A stretch of 64,000 bases of DNA from Pseudomonadales bacterium. GTDB taxonomy: Bacteria > Pseudomonadota > Gammaproteobacteria > Pseudomonadales > Azotimanducaceae. Made by a program: the position numbers and the translations under genes. The number at the start of each line of letters is the position of its first letter. The stretch's first letter is position 1. Of the stretch, positions 44,082 through 52,400 are shown one piece after another. Where the stretch lies: positions 1 through 64,000 of the forward strand of contig JAHCAL010000001.1 of NCBI GenBank assembly GCA_019634925.1, written 5' to 3'. A model generated the notes under the pieces. The model saw only the letters and a program-made list of their open reading frames with translations, was not told the origin of the DNA and made no database searches.

Positions 44082-44387
44082 TCAGTTGCCGCGCTTGGGC
44101 GGGTCCGATTCGGCCAGCTTGGCCTCCATCGCAGCCATCAGGTGGGCAGAGCTGCACTTCAGGGCGCGGGCGATCTTGAGGATCAGAGGAAGCGTGGGAA
44201 TGTGCTCGCCCCGCTCGATCTTGCCCATGTGCGACCGCTCGATTCCGGCCAGGTGGGCGAGCGTTTCCTGCGCGATCCCCTGGTCCGTTCTTTCCTCCCG
44301 CACCACTGCCCCAAACGCGATCGCTGGTTCCGCTTCGTATGTTGTTGTCCCGGCTGGTCGGCCGCGTTGAATCGATCGCTTTTGCAT
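44082..44387 (-). CDS. XRE-family helix-turn-helix regulator
   Basis: A 101-residue DNA-binding protein with a single Cro/CI-type HTH: FGAVVREERTDQGIAQETLAHLAGIERSHMGKIERGEHIPTLPLILKIARAL. Arg-rich N-terminus. Divergent from the LysR-like gene and separated from it by under 100 bp carrying an 8-bp inverted repeat. A TTG start at 44393 is possible. Convergent with traI (stop codons 18 bp apart). Probably controls the transfer or integration genes; target unproven. Confidence 0.87.
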   Translation of the reverse strand: MQKRSIQRGRPAGTTTYEAEPAIAFGAVVREERTDQGIAQETLAHLAGIERSHMGKIERGEHIPTLPLILKIARALKCSSAHLMAAMEAKLAESDPPKRGN

Positions 44388-44427
44388 TGCCAAAAGCGTC
44401 GATCAGGGCCACGATATAAACCACGTT

Positions 44428-44452
44428 AAACTTAACTCATTCGATTAAGTTT
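44428..44452. promoter_or_regulatory. inverted repeat in the xre/lysR-like divergent promoter region
   Basis: AAACTTAA 44428-44435 and TTAAGTTT 44445-44452, a perfect 8-bp inverted repeat with a 9-bp spacer, between the divergent XRE and LysR-like genes. Candidate operator for the XRE repressor. Confidence 0.55.
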
Positions 44453-44481
44453 CCATGCTTTAGCGCCTTCGGAAGTTGCAC

Positions 44482-45108
44482 GTGAGATCGATCGACGTCT
44501 CCACTGAAATCCGCCTGGCAGTCCTCGGCGATTGGGTTCCTCCCCAACTCGCCGACGTGCTCGCCATACAGCGCGCCGAAGAACCTGAAACCCTGGCAGT
44601 TCTGATCGACACAGCGGCCACCGGACAACAACAGGAACGACCTGGTGACGGCTTCGACTTCGCGTTGTCCGCCACCCACCGGGAGTGGCCTGGCTGGGTC
44701 TGCGAACCGCTGTGGCACGACACCCTGGCCGTCGCCGTGGCAAAGCGATCCCACTTGCTGGCCTACCGGGAAGTACCCTGCCAGGAAGCGCTCAAACAGC
44801 CGCTGATCTACGCGCGATCAACGGCCGAAGAGTCGTGGCGCACGCTCGCACAGAGCGCATTCAAGAACGAATTGCGGGACCGCGAAGCAGCCGTCAGTAC
44901 GTTCGAGGTCGCCATGACCCTGGTCGCAGCGGGGTACGGAATCGCCGTGGCCCCATCCACGAGACTTGCCGGGTATCGATGCCAGGGCATCGCCCTGCGG
45001 CCGCTGGCGAGCGCACCGATGATCGTGACCGCCTACCTGATTAGACCCGACGTTGCCCTGACGGAGCCTCAAGAGGGCTTTCTTCGACGCGCCCGCTCAA
45101 TGTCCTGA
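44482..45108 (+). CDS. LysR-type substrate-binding domain protein lacking an HTH
   Basis: A 208-residue protein homologous to the effector-binding domain of LysR-type regulators: TEIRLAVLGDWVPPQLADVLAIQRAEEPETLAVLIDT, then FDFALSATHREWPGWVCEPLWHDTLAVAVAKRSHLLAYREVPCQEAL and VAMTLVAAGYGIAVAPSTRLAGY. No N-terminal winged helix is encoded: only about 80 bp separate it from the divergent gene. Likely a GTG start at 44482 (a TTG at 44476 is possible). It may sense a ligand and act through the divergent XRE partner, like other ICE-borne two-gene switches; inference. Confidence 0.8.
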   Translation: MRSIDVSTEIRLAVLGDWVPPQLADVLAIQRAEEPETLAVLIDTAATGQQQERPGDGFDFALSATHREWPGWVCEPLWHDTLAVAVAKRSHLLAYREVPCQEALKQPLIYARSTAEESWRTLAQSAFKNELRDREAAVSTFEVAMTLVAAGYGIAVAPSTRLAGYRCQGIALRPLASAPMIVTAYLIRPDVALTEPQEGFLRRARSMS

Positions 45109-45133
45109 GCAGCCTCTCAGCCCGGCACGCGCC

Positions 45134-46402
45134 TCACTCCCGCTCGATGACCCGCAGCAAGGCCCTGCGCCGTTTCGACAGCGGCCCGAAGGTTGCCATG
45201 ACCTCGTTCATCGAATCGCCACGAGCCATCGCATCGAGGATGTCCGCCCAATCCTGCATGATGATCTTCCGCGATGCGATGTACTTGGTGTGATCGTAGG
45301 GTGCGCGCGACGAATCTTTCTTCCGCTTCGAGTGGGCCAGTTGCAGGTCAACCCGGTTCTCGGGGTAGCTCAACAAGCCGAGCAGCGTGGTCGCTGTTGA
45401 GCGGAAGCCGTGCGAAGAAAACTGTCCACCGTAGCCCATGCGCTCCAACACCTTGTTGAGCGTCGTAGCCGACATAACCGTTCCCGGCTTCCTGAAGCCG
45501 GGAAACAGCACCTTCCCTCCGCCTGTCAGCGTGTGCAGTTCTTTCAACAGCACGATGGCCTGCTTCGAGAGCGGAACGATGTGAGGGTCGCGCATCTTCA
45601 TGCGCCCCGCAGGAACCGTCCACATCGCACTGTCCAGATCGAACTCGGACCAGTGCGCCTTGCGCAGTTCGGCCGTGCGGACATAAGTGAGGGCCATCAA
45701 TCGCAGTGCAATGACAGTGACCCGGTAACCTGCATCATCCACACGGCTCAAGAACTTCGGGATCTCTTGCCACGGTAGCGGTGGATGGTGTCGAACTCGG
45801 GGGCGCTTGACCGACCGTTTCAGCAGCGCCGTCGGATCACTGTCGCAAAGCTCTTCACCCGCCGCGTATGCGAAGATTTGGCTGCACAATTGCCTGATCA
45901 GGATCGCAACGGTGGGAGCGCCGCGCTCCGCAACATCCTTAATGACGGGGCGCAGGTGAGCAGTCCGGATTGAGCTGACCGGCAGCTTGCCCACTTTGGG
46001 AAAAACATCGTTCTCCAAAGTGCGCTTGACTTGATCGGCGTAACCCTCGCTCCACTGCACGTTGCTCGCCATCCATCTGCGAGCCACTGGCTCAAAGGTG
46101 TTCTCGTTCTTTTCAAGCTGAGTGGAGATGTTGACTCTCTTCTCCACCACGGGGTGTACGCCCTTCTTGACGAGTTCCCGCGCGCGATCCCGCTCGGTCC
46201 GCGCCGCCTCCAGTGAGACCTGGGGGTACTTGCCGATCGCGTAGATGGCAGGCTTTCCGCCAAGCCGATAGCGGTAGCGCCACAACTTGCTTCCGCTGGG
46301 CGTGACGTACAGAAATAGACTACCCCCGTCCTTGAGCCAGTACGGTTCTTTTTGGGAAGGAATGGTCTCGACCTTCCTGGCCGAGAGCAGGTTCATGGCC
46401 AT
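45134..46402 (-). CDS. int: tyrosine site-specific integrase of the ICE
   Basis: A 422-residue P4-type integrase: N-terminal arm-binding DUF4102-like domain (LKDGGSLFLYVTPSGSKLWRYRYRLGGKPAIYAIGKYPQVSLEAAR), core-binding domain, and catalytic domain with Arg in LTYVRTAELRKAHW (about 240), HGFRSTATTLL (about 330), LAHSKRK, and the nucleophile Tyr in APYDHTKYIASRKIIMQDW (about 372). Reads inward from the right end. Target suggested here is trpG. Start at 46402; MNLLS at 46396 is an alternative. Intact. Confidence 0.93.
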   Translation of the reverse strand: MAMNLLSARKVETIPSQKEPYWLKDGGSLFLYVTPSGSKLWRYRYRLGGKPAIYAIGKYPQVSLEAARTERDRARELVKKGVHPVVEKRVNISTQLEKNENTFEPVARRWMASNVQWSEGYADQVKRTLENDVFPKVGKLPVSSIRTAHLRPVIKDVAERGAPTVAILIRQLCSQIFAYAAGEELCDSDPTALLKRSVKRPRVRHHPPLPWQEIPKFLSRVDDAGYRVTVIALRLMALTYVRTAELRKAHWSEFDLDSAMWTVPAGRMKMRDPHIVPLSKQAIVLLKELHTLTGGGKVLFPGFRKPGTVMSATTLNKVLERMGYGGQFSSHGFRSTATTLLGLLSYPENRVDLQLAHSKRKKDSSRAPYDHTKYIASRKIIMQDWADILDAMARGDSMNEVMATFGPLSKRRRALLRVIERE

Positions 46403-46403
46403 G

Positions 46404-46451
46404 TGTGTATATCACCTCTCTTGAGGCCCTATATACACAGAAATATACACA
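46404..46451. repeat. ATATACACA repeats upstream of the integrase
   Basis: Three copies of a 9-mer: TGTGTATAT 46404-46412 (inverted) and ATATACACA at 46431-46439 and 46443-46451 (direct). They lie between the integrase start and the ICE end, where arm-type integrase or accessory-factor sites are expected, and they overlap the likely integrase promoter. The remainder, 46452-46557, shows nothing nameable. Confidence 0.6.
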
Positions 46452-46557
46452 CTTGCAGCAGATTGGTCTAGCCTTCACCAGACCATCAAGGAAGTCACAT
46501 CAATACAAATCAACAACTTACACCTTCTCCATGGAACACGGTGGAGCTTGATGGATG

Positions 46558-46587
46558 CTAATCGTAGTTGTCGATCATCAGGAGCAT
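46558..46587 (-). pseudogene. trpG: 5' fragment of trpG cut off by the ICE (attR region)
   Basis: The minus strand reads MLLMIDNYD and then TAG. MLLMIDNYDSFTYN is the near-invariant start of TrpG/PabA glutamine amidotransferases (anthranilate or aminodeoxychorismate synthase component II). GAGGG precedes the ATG by eight bases. trpE lies upstream on the same strand, and trpE-trpG-trpD-trpC is a usual gammaproteobacterial order. The reading frame stops exactly where ICE sequence would begin, so the junction is inferred to lie at or near the ninth codon. Positions 46588-46827 hold the presumed trpG leader and promoter and the leader of the next gene; TGACCGAAA occurs there twice (46718 and 46734). 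Confidence 0.8.
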
Positions 46588-46827
46588 CTGCGGACCCTCG
46601 GGGCACGGCGGCGTGGCGCGCGGCCATTGTACGGCGTCCGGCGCGGGGACGTGTAGGCGGGCTGCGTGCGCGGCAGGTCCCGGAACCGGTGCGATCCGAC
46701 ACCTGTCAAAGTGCGCGTGACCGAAATTGCGCATGACCGAAACGGCGCTTGGCTGGAAGCAGCCGGCGTTGCGCGGCCGAGGCGCGTGGCGCTAGCATGA
46801 ATCGGAGACCCGAAGGGGGCGTCTGTG

Positions 46828-47313
46828 ATGCACGTTTCGAAAGCGTTCGGACTCTGCGTGGTGGCGGGATTCGCGCTCGCGGGCTGTGCGGGTACGGGCC
46901 CGACGCCGGAGCAGGAGGCCGCGCAGGCGGCAGTCCAGGAAACCGTCGACCAGATCCTGAGCGCGCCGCTCGAGTCCGAAGAGTACGGGCAGACCCAGCG
47001 CTGCCTGTCGACCTACCACTACAACTCGGTCGAGATCCTCGACGACCAGCACGTGTTGTTCAAAGGTACCGGCGATCGGGCCTGGCTCAATCAGCTGCGC
47101 AGCCGCTGCCTCGGCCTGCGGCCGAACTCCACACCCGTGTTCCGGCTGCGCGACAGCCAGGTCTGCGATCTGGATACGTTCCAGGGCGTGGACAGCATGT
47201 TCGGCGTGCTGAGCCGCGCTACGGCGACCTGCTCGCTCGGTACGTTCACGCCGGTGACGCGCGAACAGGCCGACGCGATCCGGGCGGCTTTCAAGGACGC
47301 GCGCAAGCGTTGA
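46828..47313 (+). CDS. DUF6491-like lipoprotein
   Basis: A 161-residue lipoprotein: signal peptide with lipobox ALAGC (Cys about 19), an acidic helical linker, then RCLSTYHYNSVEILDDQHVLFKGTGDRAWLNQLRSRCLGLRPNS with further cysteines (CDLDTFQGVDSM, ATCSLGTF). This is the DUF6491 pattern. Function unknown. Start ATG at 46828 behind AAGGGGG; a GTG directly before it is possible. First chromosomal gene right of the ICE, divergent from the trpG fragment. Confidence 0.82.
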   Translation: MHVSKAFGLCVVAGFALAGCAGTGPTPEQEAAQAAVQETVDQILSAPLESEEYGQTQRCLSTYHYNSVEILDDQHVLFKGTGDRAWLNQLRSRCLGLRPNSTPVFRLRDSQVCDLDTFQGVDSMFGVLSRATATCSLGTFTPVTREQADAIRAAFKDARKR

Positions 47314-47366
47314 TTGCCCTGCTTCGGGCCGGCCGCGGCGTCACGCGGCTGACAGCCGGGCGTGTT

Positions 47367-47894
47367 TCACGCGCCCGGCCGTAGGATCTCGAGCAGACCC
47401 TCGATCGCAACCCGTACCGCTTGCGCGCGTATGGCCGCGCGGTCGCCGGCGAATTCGAAGCACGAGGTCTGCACGCAGCGCGGCGCCGGTGCGCCGAGCG
47501 CCCAGCCGAACCAGACCGTCCCCACCGGGGTGAGCGGATCGCCGCCGTCCGGGCCGGCAACACCCGTCACCGCCACGCTGATCCGTGCATCGGAAGCCGC
47601 GAGTGCGCCCTCGGCCATCGCGCGCGCCGTCGGCTCGCTGACCGGCCCGAAGCTCGCGAGCGTCTCTGCCGCCACGCCGATCATCCGGGTCTTCGCGGAT
47701 AGCCGGTAGGTCACGAATGCGCCTTCGAACCAGCGCGAACTGCCCGGTCGTTCGGTCAGCGTCGCAGCCAGCAGCCCGCCGGTGCAGGACTCGGCGGTCA
47801 CCAGCGTCAGGTCCGCGGCCAGCAGGTGGCCGGCGAGTTCGTCGACCAGGACGCTGAGATCGGTTTCGGGATTCGGCAGTGCGCGTTCGTTCAT
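47367..47894 (-). CDS. pncC: nicotinamide-nucleotide amidase (CinA C-terminal domain)
   Basis: A 175-residue PncC enzyme deamidating nicotinamide mononucleotide to nicotinate mononucleotide in NAD salvage. Motifs: LVTAESCTGGLLAATLTERPGSSRWFEGAFVTY (catalytic Ser/Tyr region) and ISVAVTGVAGPDGGDPLTPVGTVWFGW. Full-length for the stand-alone form. ATG at 47894; a TTG two codons upstream is less likely. Leftward, between trpE and trpG. Confidence 0.9.
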   Translation of the reverse strand: MNERALPNPETDLSVLVDELAGHLLAADLTLVTAESCTGGLLAATLTERPGSSRWFEGAFVTYRLSAKTRMIGVAAETLASFGPVSEPTARAMAEGALAASDARISVAVTGVAGPDGGDPLTPVGTVWFGWALGAPAPRCVQTSCFEFAGDRAAIRAQAVRVAIEGLLEILRPGA

Positions 47895-47971
47895 GAGCAA
47901 ACGATACCGGACGCGCGGTGGCGCAGGCTACCGGCGACGAGCCGTTCGGCAAGCCGGCTTTCGCATTAAAT

Positions 47972-48029
47972 TTACCTAAACATACCTATAAAGGCGAATA
48001 TTGGCTTGAAAATAAGTAATTAAAGGTAA
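47972..48029. promoter_or_regulatory. AT-rich promoter with TACCT/AGGTA half-sites
   Basis: AT-rich block with TTACCT 47972-47977, TACCT 47983-47987 and AGGTAA 48024-48029 upstream of and overlapping the ribosome site of the HTH gene. Possibly an autoregulatory operator for that protein. No clear -35/-10 pair can be fixed. Confidence 0.35.
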
Positions 48030-48031
48030 TA

Positions 48032-48493
48032 ATGCGGCATCCCAATCCCGGGTGCGACGCCATGCAGGACCTCCTCTCACTCGACCAGGTTGCCGAAATC
48101 CTCGGATTGCATGTGCGCACGGTGCGCGGCTGGGTGCGCGAAGGCCGCCTGCCGGCGGTGCGCATCGGCAAGCAGTACCGCGTGGCGCGCGAGGACCTGG
48201 CGACACTCGCCGGTCGATCCGTGCCCGCGGCCGAGCCGGTCCGGCGTGCGCGGCACGTCGAGGCCTCGAGCATCGTCGAGATCGATGCCATCGGTCCGGC
48301 GGCCGCCAACCGGATCGCCAACACCCTGGTCGCGGCCGCCAACGCCAAGCCGCGCGAGGCCGGACCGTTGCGCGTCGAGTCGTTCTACGACGAGGCACGC
48401 GGCCGGCTCAAGGTGGTGATCCTCGGGAGCCCGCAGGTGACCGTCTATTGCCTCGAACTCGTCGACCGATTGCTCGAACAGGGGGAGCCATGA
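48032..48493 (+). CDS. excisionase-type helix-turn-helix domain protein
   Basis: A 153-residue protein with an N-terminal MerR/Xis-like DNA-binding domain (DLLSLDQVAEILGLHVRTVRGWVREGRLPAVRIGKQYRVAREDLATLAG) and a C-terminal alpha/beta domain (IVEIDAIGPAAANRIANTLVAAANAKPREAGPLRVESFYDEARGRLKVVILGSP) of unknown role, perhaps ligand- or partner-binding. AAAGG precedes the ATG at 48032; an internal ATG at 48062 would begin at MQDLLS. Overlaps the hydrolase gene at ATGA, so it probably regulates it. Confidence 0.8.
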   Translation: MRHPNPGCDAMQDLLSLDQVAEILGLHVRTVRGWVREGRLPAVRIGKQYRVAREDLATLAGRSVPAAEPVRRARHVEASSIVEIDAIGPAAANRIANTLVAAANAKPREAGPLRVESFYDEARGRLKVVILGSPQVTVYCLELVDRLLEQGEP

Positions 48494-49395
48494 GCGCCGA
48501 TCTTCAGCAGATCTTCACCAGTCCCGCGGGTGCCGAGGCGGTCGCGCGCCGTTATCGGGAGGTGCTCGCCGCGTGGCCGGTGCCGGCGGCCGAGTTGCGC
48601 GTTCCGACCCAGGCGGGCGAGACGTTCGTGCTGGTGTCCGGCCCCGCCGACGCGCCGCCGGTCGTGCTGCTGCACGGCAGTGCGGCCAACGCCGCGGCCT
48701 GGCTCGACGACGTGGCGGTCTGGGCGCAGCAGTTCCGGCTGTACGCGGTCGACGTCATCGGCCATCCGGGCTTCAGTGCGCCGGCGCGGCCCCCGTACGC
48801 GGGCGATGCGCATTCGGCCTGGCTTGCCGAGGTGATGGACGGGCTGGGTATCGCGCGCGCCGCGTTCGTCGGCACGTCGCTCGGCGGCTGGCTCGCCGTG
48901 GACCACGCGCTGCGGCGACCGGAACGCGTGCAGGCGCTGGTGCTGATCGTGCCCGGCGGCATCGGTCGCGAACGGATGAGCATGGCGCGGATCCTCCTGA
49001 CCGTGCTGCCGCTGCGGCTGTTCGGCGCGCCGGGCCGGCGTGCGTCGATGCGCCGCCTGCTGGGCCCGCCGCCGACCCGGGACTCGGCCGCGGTGCGCAC
49101 CATCGGCGAGTTGTTCGACCTGATCAACCGGCATTTCCGCCACCGCTTCGACCCGCTGCCGCGGTTCGGCGACGACGATCTCGCGCGGCTGACCCAGCCG
49201 ACCCTGCTGGTCGTCGGGCTCGAGGATCCGATGCTCGATTCCGCGGAGTCGATTGCTCGGCTGACCCGGCTGGCGCAGGACGTCGAGACGATCGCGCTGC
49301 CGGATGCCGGCCACGTGCTGTTCGGCCAGACCCGGGCGATCGCGGACTTCCTCGAGCGGCGCCTCGGCGGCCGTGCCGGGCGCGGCGCTACCTGA
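48490..49395 (+). CDS. alpha/beta-fold hydrolase
   Basis: A 301-residue hydrolase: oxyanion motif [10 protein letters not shown] (about 58-67), nucleophile elbow VGTSLGGW (Ser about 121), acid in [12 protein letters not shown], catalytic His in [11 protein letters not shown]. Substrate unknown. The start is the ATG overlapping the upstream HTH gene; frames from 48052 run through that gene. Convergent with trpE, overlapping its end by 8 bp. Confidence 0.88.
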   Translation: MSADLQQIFTSPAGAEAVARRYREVLAAWPVPAAELRVPTQAGETFVLVSGPADAPPVVLLHGSAANAAAWLDDVAVWAQQFRLYAVDVIGHPGFSAPARPPYAGDAHSAWLAEVMDGLGIARAAFVGTSLGGWLAVDHALRRPERVQALVLIVPGGIGRERMSMARILLTVLPLRLFGAPGRRASMRRLLGPPPTRDSAAVRTIGELFDLINRHFRHRFDPLPRFGDDDLARLTQPTLLVVGLEDPMLDSAESIARLTRLAQDVETIALPDAGHVLFGQTRAIADFLERRLGGRAGRGAT

Positions 49396-50971
49396 GCCGC
49401 GCCTCCGCCATCGCCGCGGCCTGGAAGATCGCGCGGGCCTTGTTCAGGCTTTCCTTCCACTCGAGGCGCGCGATGGAATCGGCGACCACGCCGCCGCCGG
49501 CCTGGATGTAGAGCGTGCCGTCCTTCACCACCGCCGTCCGGATCGCGATGGCGGTATCCATGTTGCCGTTCCAGGCGAGGTAGCCCACGGCACCGCCGTA
49601 GATGCCGCGCTTGACCGGCTCGAACTCGTCGATGATCTCGAGCGCGCGGATCTTGGGCGCCCCGGACAGGGTGCCCACCGGCAGCGACGCACGAAGCAGG
49701 TCCATGGCGGTCTTTCCCGGCTTCAGCCGCCCGACCACGTTGCTCGAGATGTGCATGACATGCGAAAGCCGTTCGATCACGAATTTCTCCGTGACGGCGA
49801 CGGAGCCCGTTTCCGCCACACGGCCGACGTCGTTTCGCGCCAGGTCGATCAGCATCAGGTGCTCGGCGATCTCCTTGGGATCCGCGAGCAGCTCCTGCTC
49901 CATCGCGACGTCTTCCTCGGGGGTGCGTCCGCGCCGTCGCGTGCCGGCAAGCGGCCGGTTGGTGATCTGCCCATCCTCCAGCCGGGCGAGGATCTCGGGC
50001 GATGAGCTGACGATCTGGAACCCGTCGAGGTCCATGAAGTACATGTAGGGCGACGGGTTCAGGCTCCGGAGCGCGCGGTAGAGATTGATCGGGTCCGCGC
50101 CGAACGGGATGGACATGCGTTGCGCCAGCACCACCTGCATCACGTCGCCGGCCCGGATGTAGTCGCGGATGCGTTCGACCGCCGCCTCGAACGGCGCCTC
50201 GCCGAACTCCGACTGGAAGTCGCGCTCCTGCACCGGCTGGTTGGTACTCGAGTCCTGGATCGGCGGGACCGCGCGCGCGAGCGACGCGCTCCGCTCCTGC
50301 AGTCGCTCGAGCGTGCGTTGGTAGATGCCCGGCTCCGCCGGGTCGACCAGGCTGATGAGCTGCATGCGGCCCTTCAGGTTGTCGAAGACCACCACGTCCT
50401 CGGACACCATCAGCACGATGTCCGGCGTGCCGAGCGGATCGGGCGGCGCCTTGCCGGCCAGGCGCGGCTCGACGTACCGCACGCAGTCGTAGCCGAAGTA
50501 ACCCACCAGGCCGCCGTAGAAGCGCGGCAGTTCGGGCAGGTCGGGCACCCGGAAGCGGGTCTGGAACGCCTCGATGAACGCGAGCGGATCCGCGGTTTCG
50601 AGCGCCTCGACGACCTTGCCGTCGGTCTCGACCGACACTTGGTTGCCACTCGCCTTCAGCACGGTGCGGCACGGCAGCCCGATGATCGAGTAACGCCCCC
50701 ACTTCTCGCCGCCCTGGGCGGATTCGAGCAGGTAGGAATAGGGCCCGCGGGCGAGCTTCAGGTACGTGGAGAGCGGCGTATCGAGGTCGGCGAACGCCTC
50801 GAAGACGACCGGGACCCGGTTGTACCCGGCTGCCGCCAGTTCGGCGAACCGCGCGGCGTCGATCGTCGTTTCGGTCGGTATCCAGTCGGCATGCGCGGCG
50901 TCCGGCCGGATGTACGGATCCTGGTCGAGCGCCCCAGTATCAGTATCAGTATCGGTATCGTGGTGGGTCAT
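49388..50971 (-). CDS. trpE: anthranilate synthase component I
   Basis: A 527-residue chorismate-using enzyme, first step of tryptophan synthesis with TrpG. Features: [51 protein letters not shown], then [58 protein letters not shown] and [21 protein letters not shown]. The N-terminus has an unusual 38-residue extension including a DTDTDTDTG run from a CAGTAT hexamer repeat. GGAGG lies ten bases before the ATG. Its partner trpG is cut by the ICE. Confidence 0.95.
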   Translation of the reverse strand: MTHHDTDTDTDTGALDQDPYIRPDAAHADWIPTETTIDAARFAELAAAGYNRVPVVFEAFADLDTPLSTYLKLARGPYSYLLESAQGGEKWGRYSIIGLPCRTVLKASGNQVSVETDGKVVEALETADPLAFIEAFQTRFRVPDLPELPRFYGGLVGYFGYDCVRYVEPRLAGKAPPDPLGTPDIVLMVSEDVVVFDNLKGRMQLISLVDPAEPGIYQRTLERLQERSASLARAVPPIQDSSTNQPVQERDFQSEFGEAPFEAAVERIRDYIRAGDVMQVVLAQRMSIPFGADPINLYRALRSLNPSPYMYFMDLDGFQIVSSSPEILARLEDGQITNRPLAGTRRRGRTPEEDVAMEQELLADPKEIAEHLMLIDLARNDVGRVAETGSVAVTEKFVIERLSHVMHISSNVVGRLKPGKTAMDLLRASLPVGTLSGAPKIRALEIIDEFEPVKRGIYGGAVGYLAWNGNMDTAIAIRTAVVKDGTLYIQAGGGVVADSIARLEWKESLNKARAIFQAAAMAEARLR

Positions 50972-51001
50972 GGACGCAGTGCCTCCGGGTCGCCAGTCCG
51001 G

Positions 51002-51670
51002 TCAGGGACTCACGAGTTCGCGGAACGAGACGATCACCCGGTCGGCGCCGAGCCGCGCCGGGGGAATGCCGTGGTTGTAGCCGTCCGCCACGCAGACCAC
51101 GGCGCAGCCGGCGGCCCGCGCGCAGTTCACGTCGGTATCCGAATCGCCGACGAACAGCGTCTCGTGCATGCCGACGCCGAGCAGCGCGCCCGCGTGCAGC
51201 GCTGGATCGGGCGCCGGCTTCGGCCGGGCCGTGGTATCGCCGCAGACGACACACGCGAACCAGCGGTCGAGGTCGAGTGCGGCGAGCAGCGGCAGCGTGA
51301 GCCGGGTCATCTTGTTGGTCACGACGCCGAGGCGCGCGCCGCGCGCGCGCAAGGCTGCCAGCGCGTCCACCACGTGCGGATATGGACGGCTCGCCACCGC
51401 GATGTTGCGTTCGTAGTGGTCGATGAAGGCATCGCGCAGCGCTTCCACGGTATCCCGCGGCCTGCCCTGGTAGTCCAGTGCCTGCTCGATCAGCACCCGC
51501 GCACCATGCCCGACCCAGTGGCGGGTCAGAGCCTCGTCGACCGGGTCGTAGCCCGCCCCGGTGAGTGCCGCGTTGAGCGCCGTGTTGATGTCGGGTGCCG
51601 TGTCGACCAGCGTGCCGTCGAGATCGAACAGGTAGCCGGCGTAGGCCGGAATGCCGGATGACGCGCCCAT
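51002..51670 (-). CDS. gph: phosphoglycolate phosphatase
   Basis: A 222-residue HAD phosphatase: motif I GYLFDLDGTLVDTAPD (nucleophile Asp), motif II VVTNKMT, Lys region ARPKPAPDPALHAGALLGV, motif IV FVGDSDTDVNCARAAG. Removes 2-phosphoglycolate. Operon order rpe-gph-trpE is widespread in gammaproteobacteria. ATG at 51670 preferred over GTG at 51673; 6-bp gap to rpe. Confidence 0.92.
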   Translation of the reverse strand: MGASSGIPAYAGYLFDLDGTLVDTAPDINTALNAALTGAGYDPVDEALTRHWVGHGARVLIEQALDYQGRPRDTVEALRDAFIDHYERNIAVASRPYPHVVDALAALRARGARLGVVTNKMTRLTLPLLAALDLDRWFACVVCGDTTARPKPAPDPALHAGALLGVGMHETLFVGDSDTDVNCARAAGCAVVCVADGYNHGIPPARLGADRVIVSFRELVSP

Positions 51671-51676
51671 CACGGG

Positions 51677-52336
51677 CTACTCGAGCGCCGCGCGCATGGC
51701 GGCGATGGTGCCCCGGTAGTCGTCGCTCGCGAAGATCGCCGAACCGGCCACGAAAGTGTCCGCGCCGGCGTCAGCGGCGCGACGGATGTTGCCGGCCTTG
51801 ATGCCGCCGTCGATCTCGAGGCGCACCGGGCGCCCGGTGGCCTCGATGCGCGCGCGCGCCGCGGCGACCTTGGCGAGGCTCGATTCGATGAACGATTGCC
51901 CCCCGAAGCCCGGGTTCACCGACATGATCAGCACCAGGTCGACGAGTTCCAGCACTTCGTCCAGCACGGTGAGTGGTGTGGCCGGATTGAACACGATGCC
52001 CGGGCTCGCGCCGCCTTCGCGAATCAGCGTGAGCGTGCGGTGCAGGTGTTCGGTGGACTCGGGATGGATGCTGATGATGTCCGCGCCGGCGCCGAGGAAG
52101 TCGCCGATCAGGCGGTCCACGGGCTTGACCATCAGGTGCACGTCCATGATGCAGTCGATGCCGGCCTTGCGCAGCGACTGCAGGACCAGCGGGCCGATGG
52201 TCAGGTTCGGTACGTAATGGTTGTCCATCACGTCGAAGTGGATGAGGTCGGCACCCGCGTCGAGCACGTGGCGGACCTCGTCGCCGAGTCGCGAGAAGTC
52301 CGCGGAAAGAATCGATGGGGCAATCCAGTGTTTCAT
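51677..52336 (-). CDS. rpe: ribulose-phosphate 3-epimerase
   Basis: A 219-residue TIM-barrel epimerase of the pentose phosphate pathway. Motifs: [44 protein letters not shown] (metal and catalytic Asp), [23 protein letters not shown], and [30 protein letters not shown]. First gene of rpe-gph-trpE. Confidence 0.95.
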   Translation of the reverse strand: MKHWIAPSILSADFSRLGDEVRHVLDAGADLIHFDVMDNHYVPNLTIGPLVLQSLRKAGIDCIMDVHLMVKPVDRLIGDFLGAGADIISIHPESTEHLHRTLTLIREGGASPGIVFNPATPLTVLDEVLELVDLVLIMSVNPGFGGQSFIESSLAKVAAARARIEATGRPVRLEIDGGIKAGNIRRAADAGADTFVAGSAIFASDDYRGTIAAMRAALE

Positions 52337-52400
52337 AGGCCGCGCATTCTAGCCCGGACCATTCATGAATTCGCTACTGCGACCGCCGGGCGCCTGCCGG

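Larger units (their letters stand above)
1..46558. mobile_element. PFGI-1/ICEclc-class integrative conjugative element, right-hand part
   Basis: A complete transfer gene set (coupling protein TraD, TraC/VirB4 ATPase, PFL_47xx-type T4SS proteins, MobH relaxase) is bounded on the right by a tyrosine integrase reading inward and by an interrupted trpG start. The order PilL, PFL_4693, lytic transglycosylase, PFL_4695, TraD, ... TraC, RadC, ... TraG, TraI, integrase is that of the ICEclc/PAGI-2/PFGI-1 family (established knowledge). Cargo seen: cusCBA, chrBA, prlF-yhaV, abiE. Core genes usual at the far end (parA, parB, dnaB, ssb, topB) are absent, and the body of trpG is not found, so the left end lies beyond position 1. 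The right boundary is placed within a few bases of 46558-46587. Confidence 0.88.

Noticed and set aside
44428..44452. Rho-independent terminator
   Set aside because: The inverted repeat is AT-rich, without a U-tract, and lies between divergent starts, so an operator is the better reading.
46475..46702. 75-codon minus-strand frame across the ICE/chromosome junction
   Set aside because: No family motif, no ribosome site, and it runs across the inferred junction in a frame different from trpG.
46403..46827. A tRNA gene as the ICE attachment site
   Set aside because: No cloverleaf or TTCGANNC-type T-loop is seen; a trpG start fits the sequence and the synteny.
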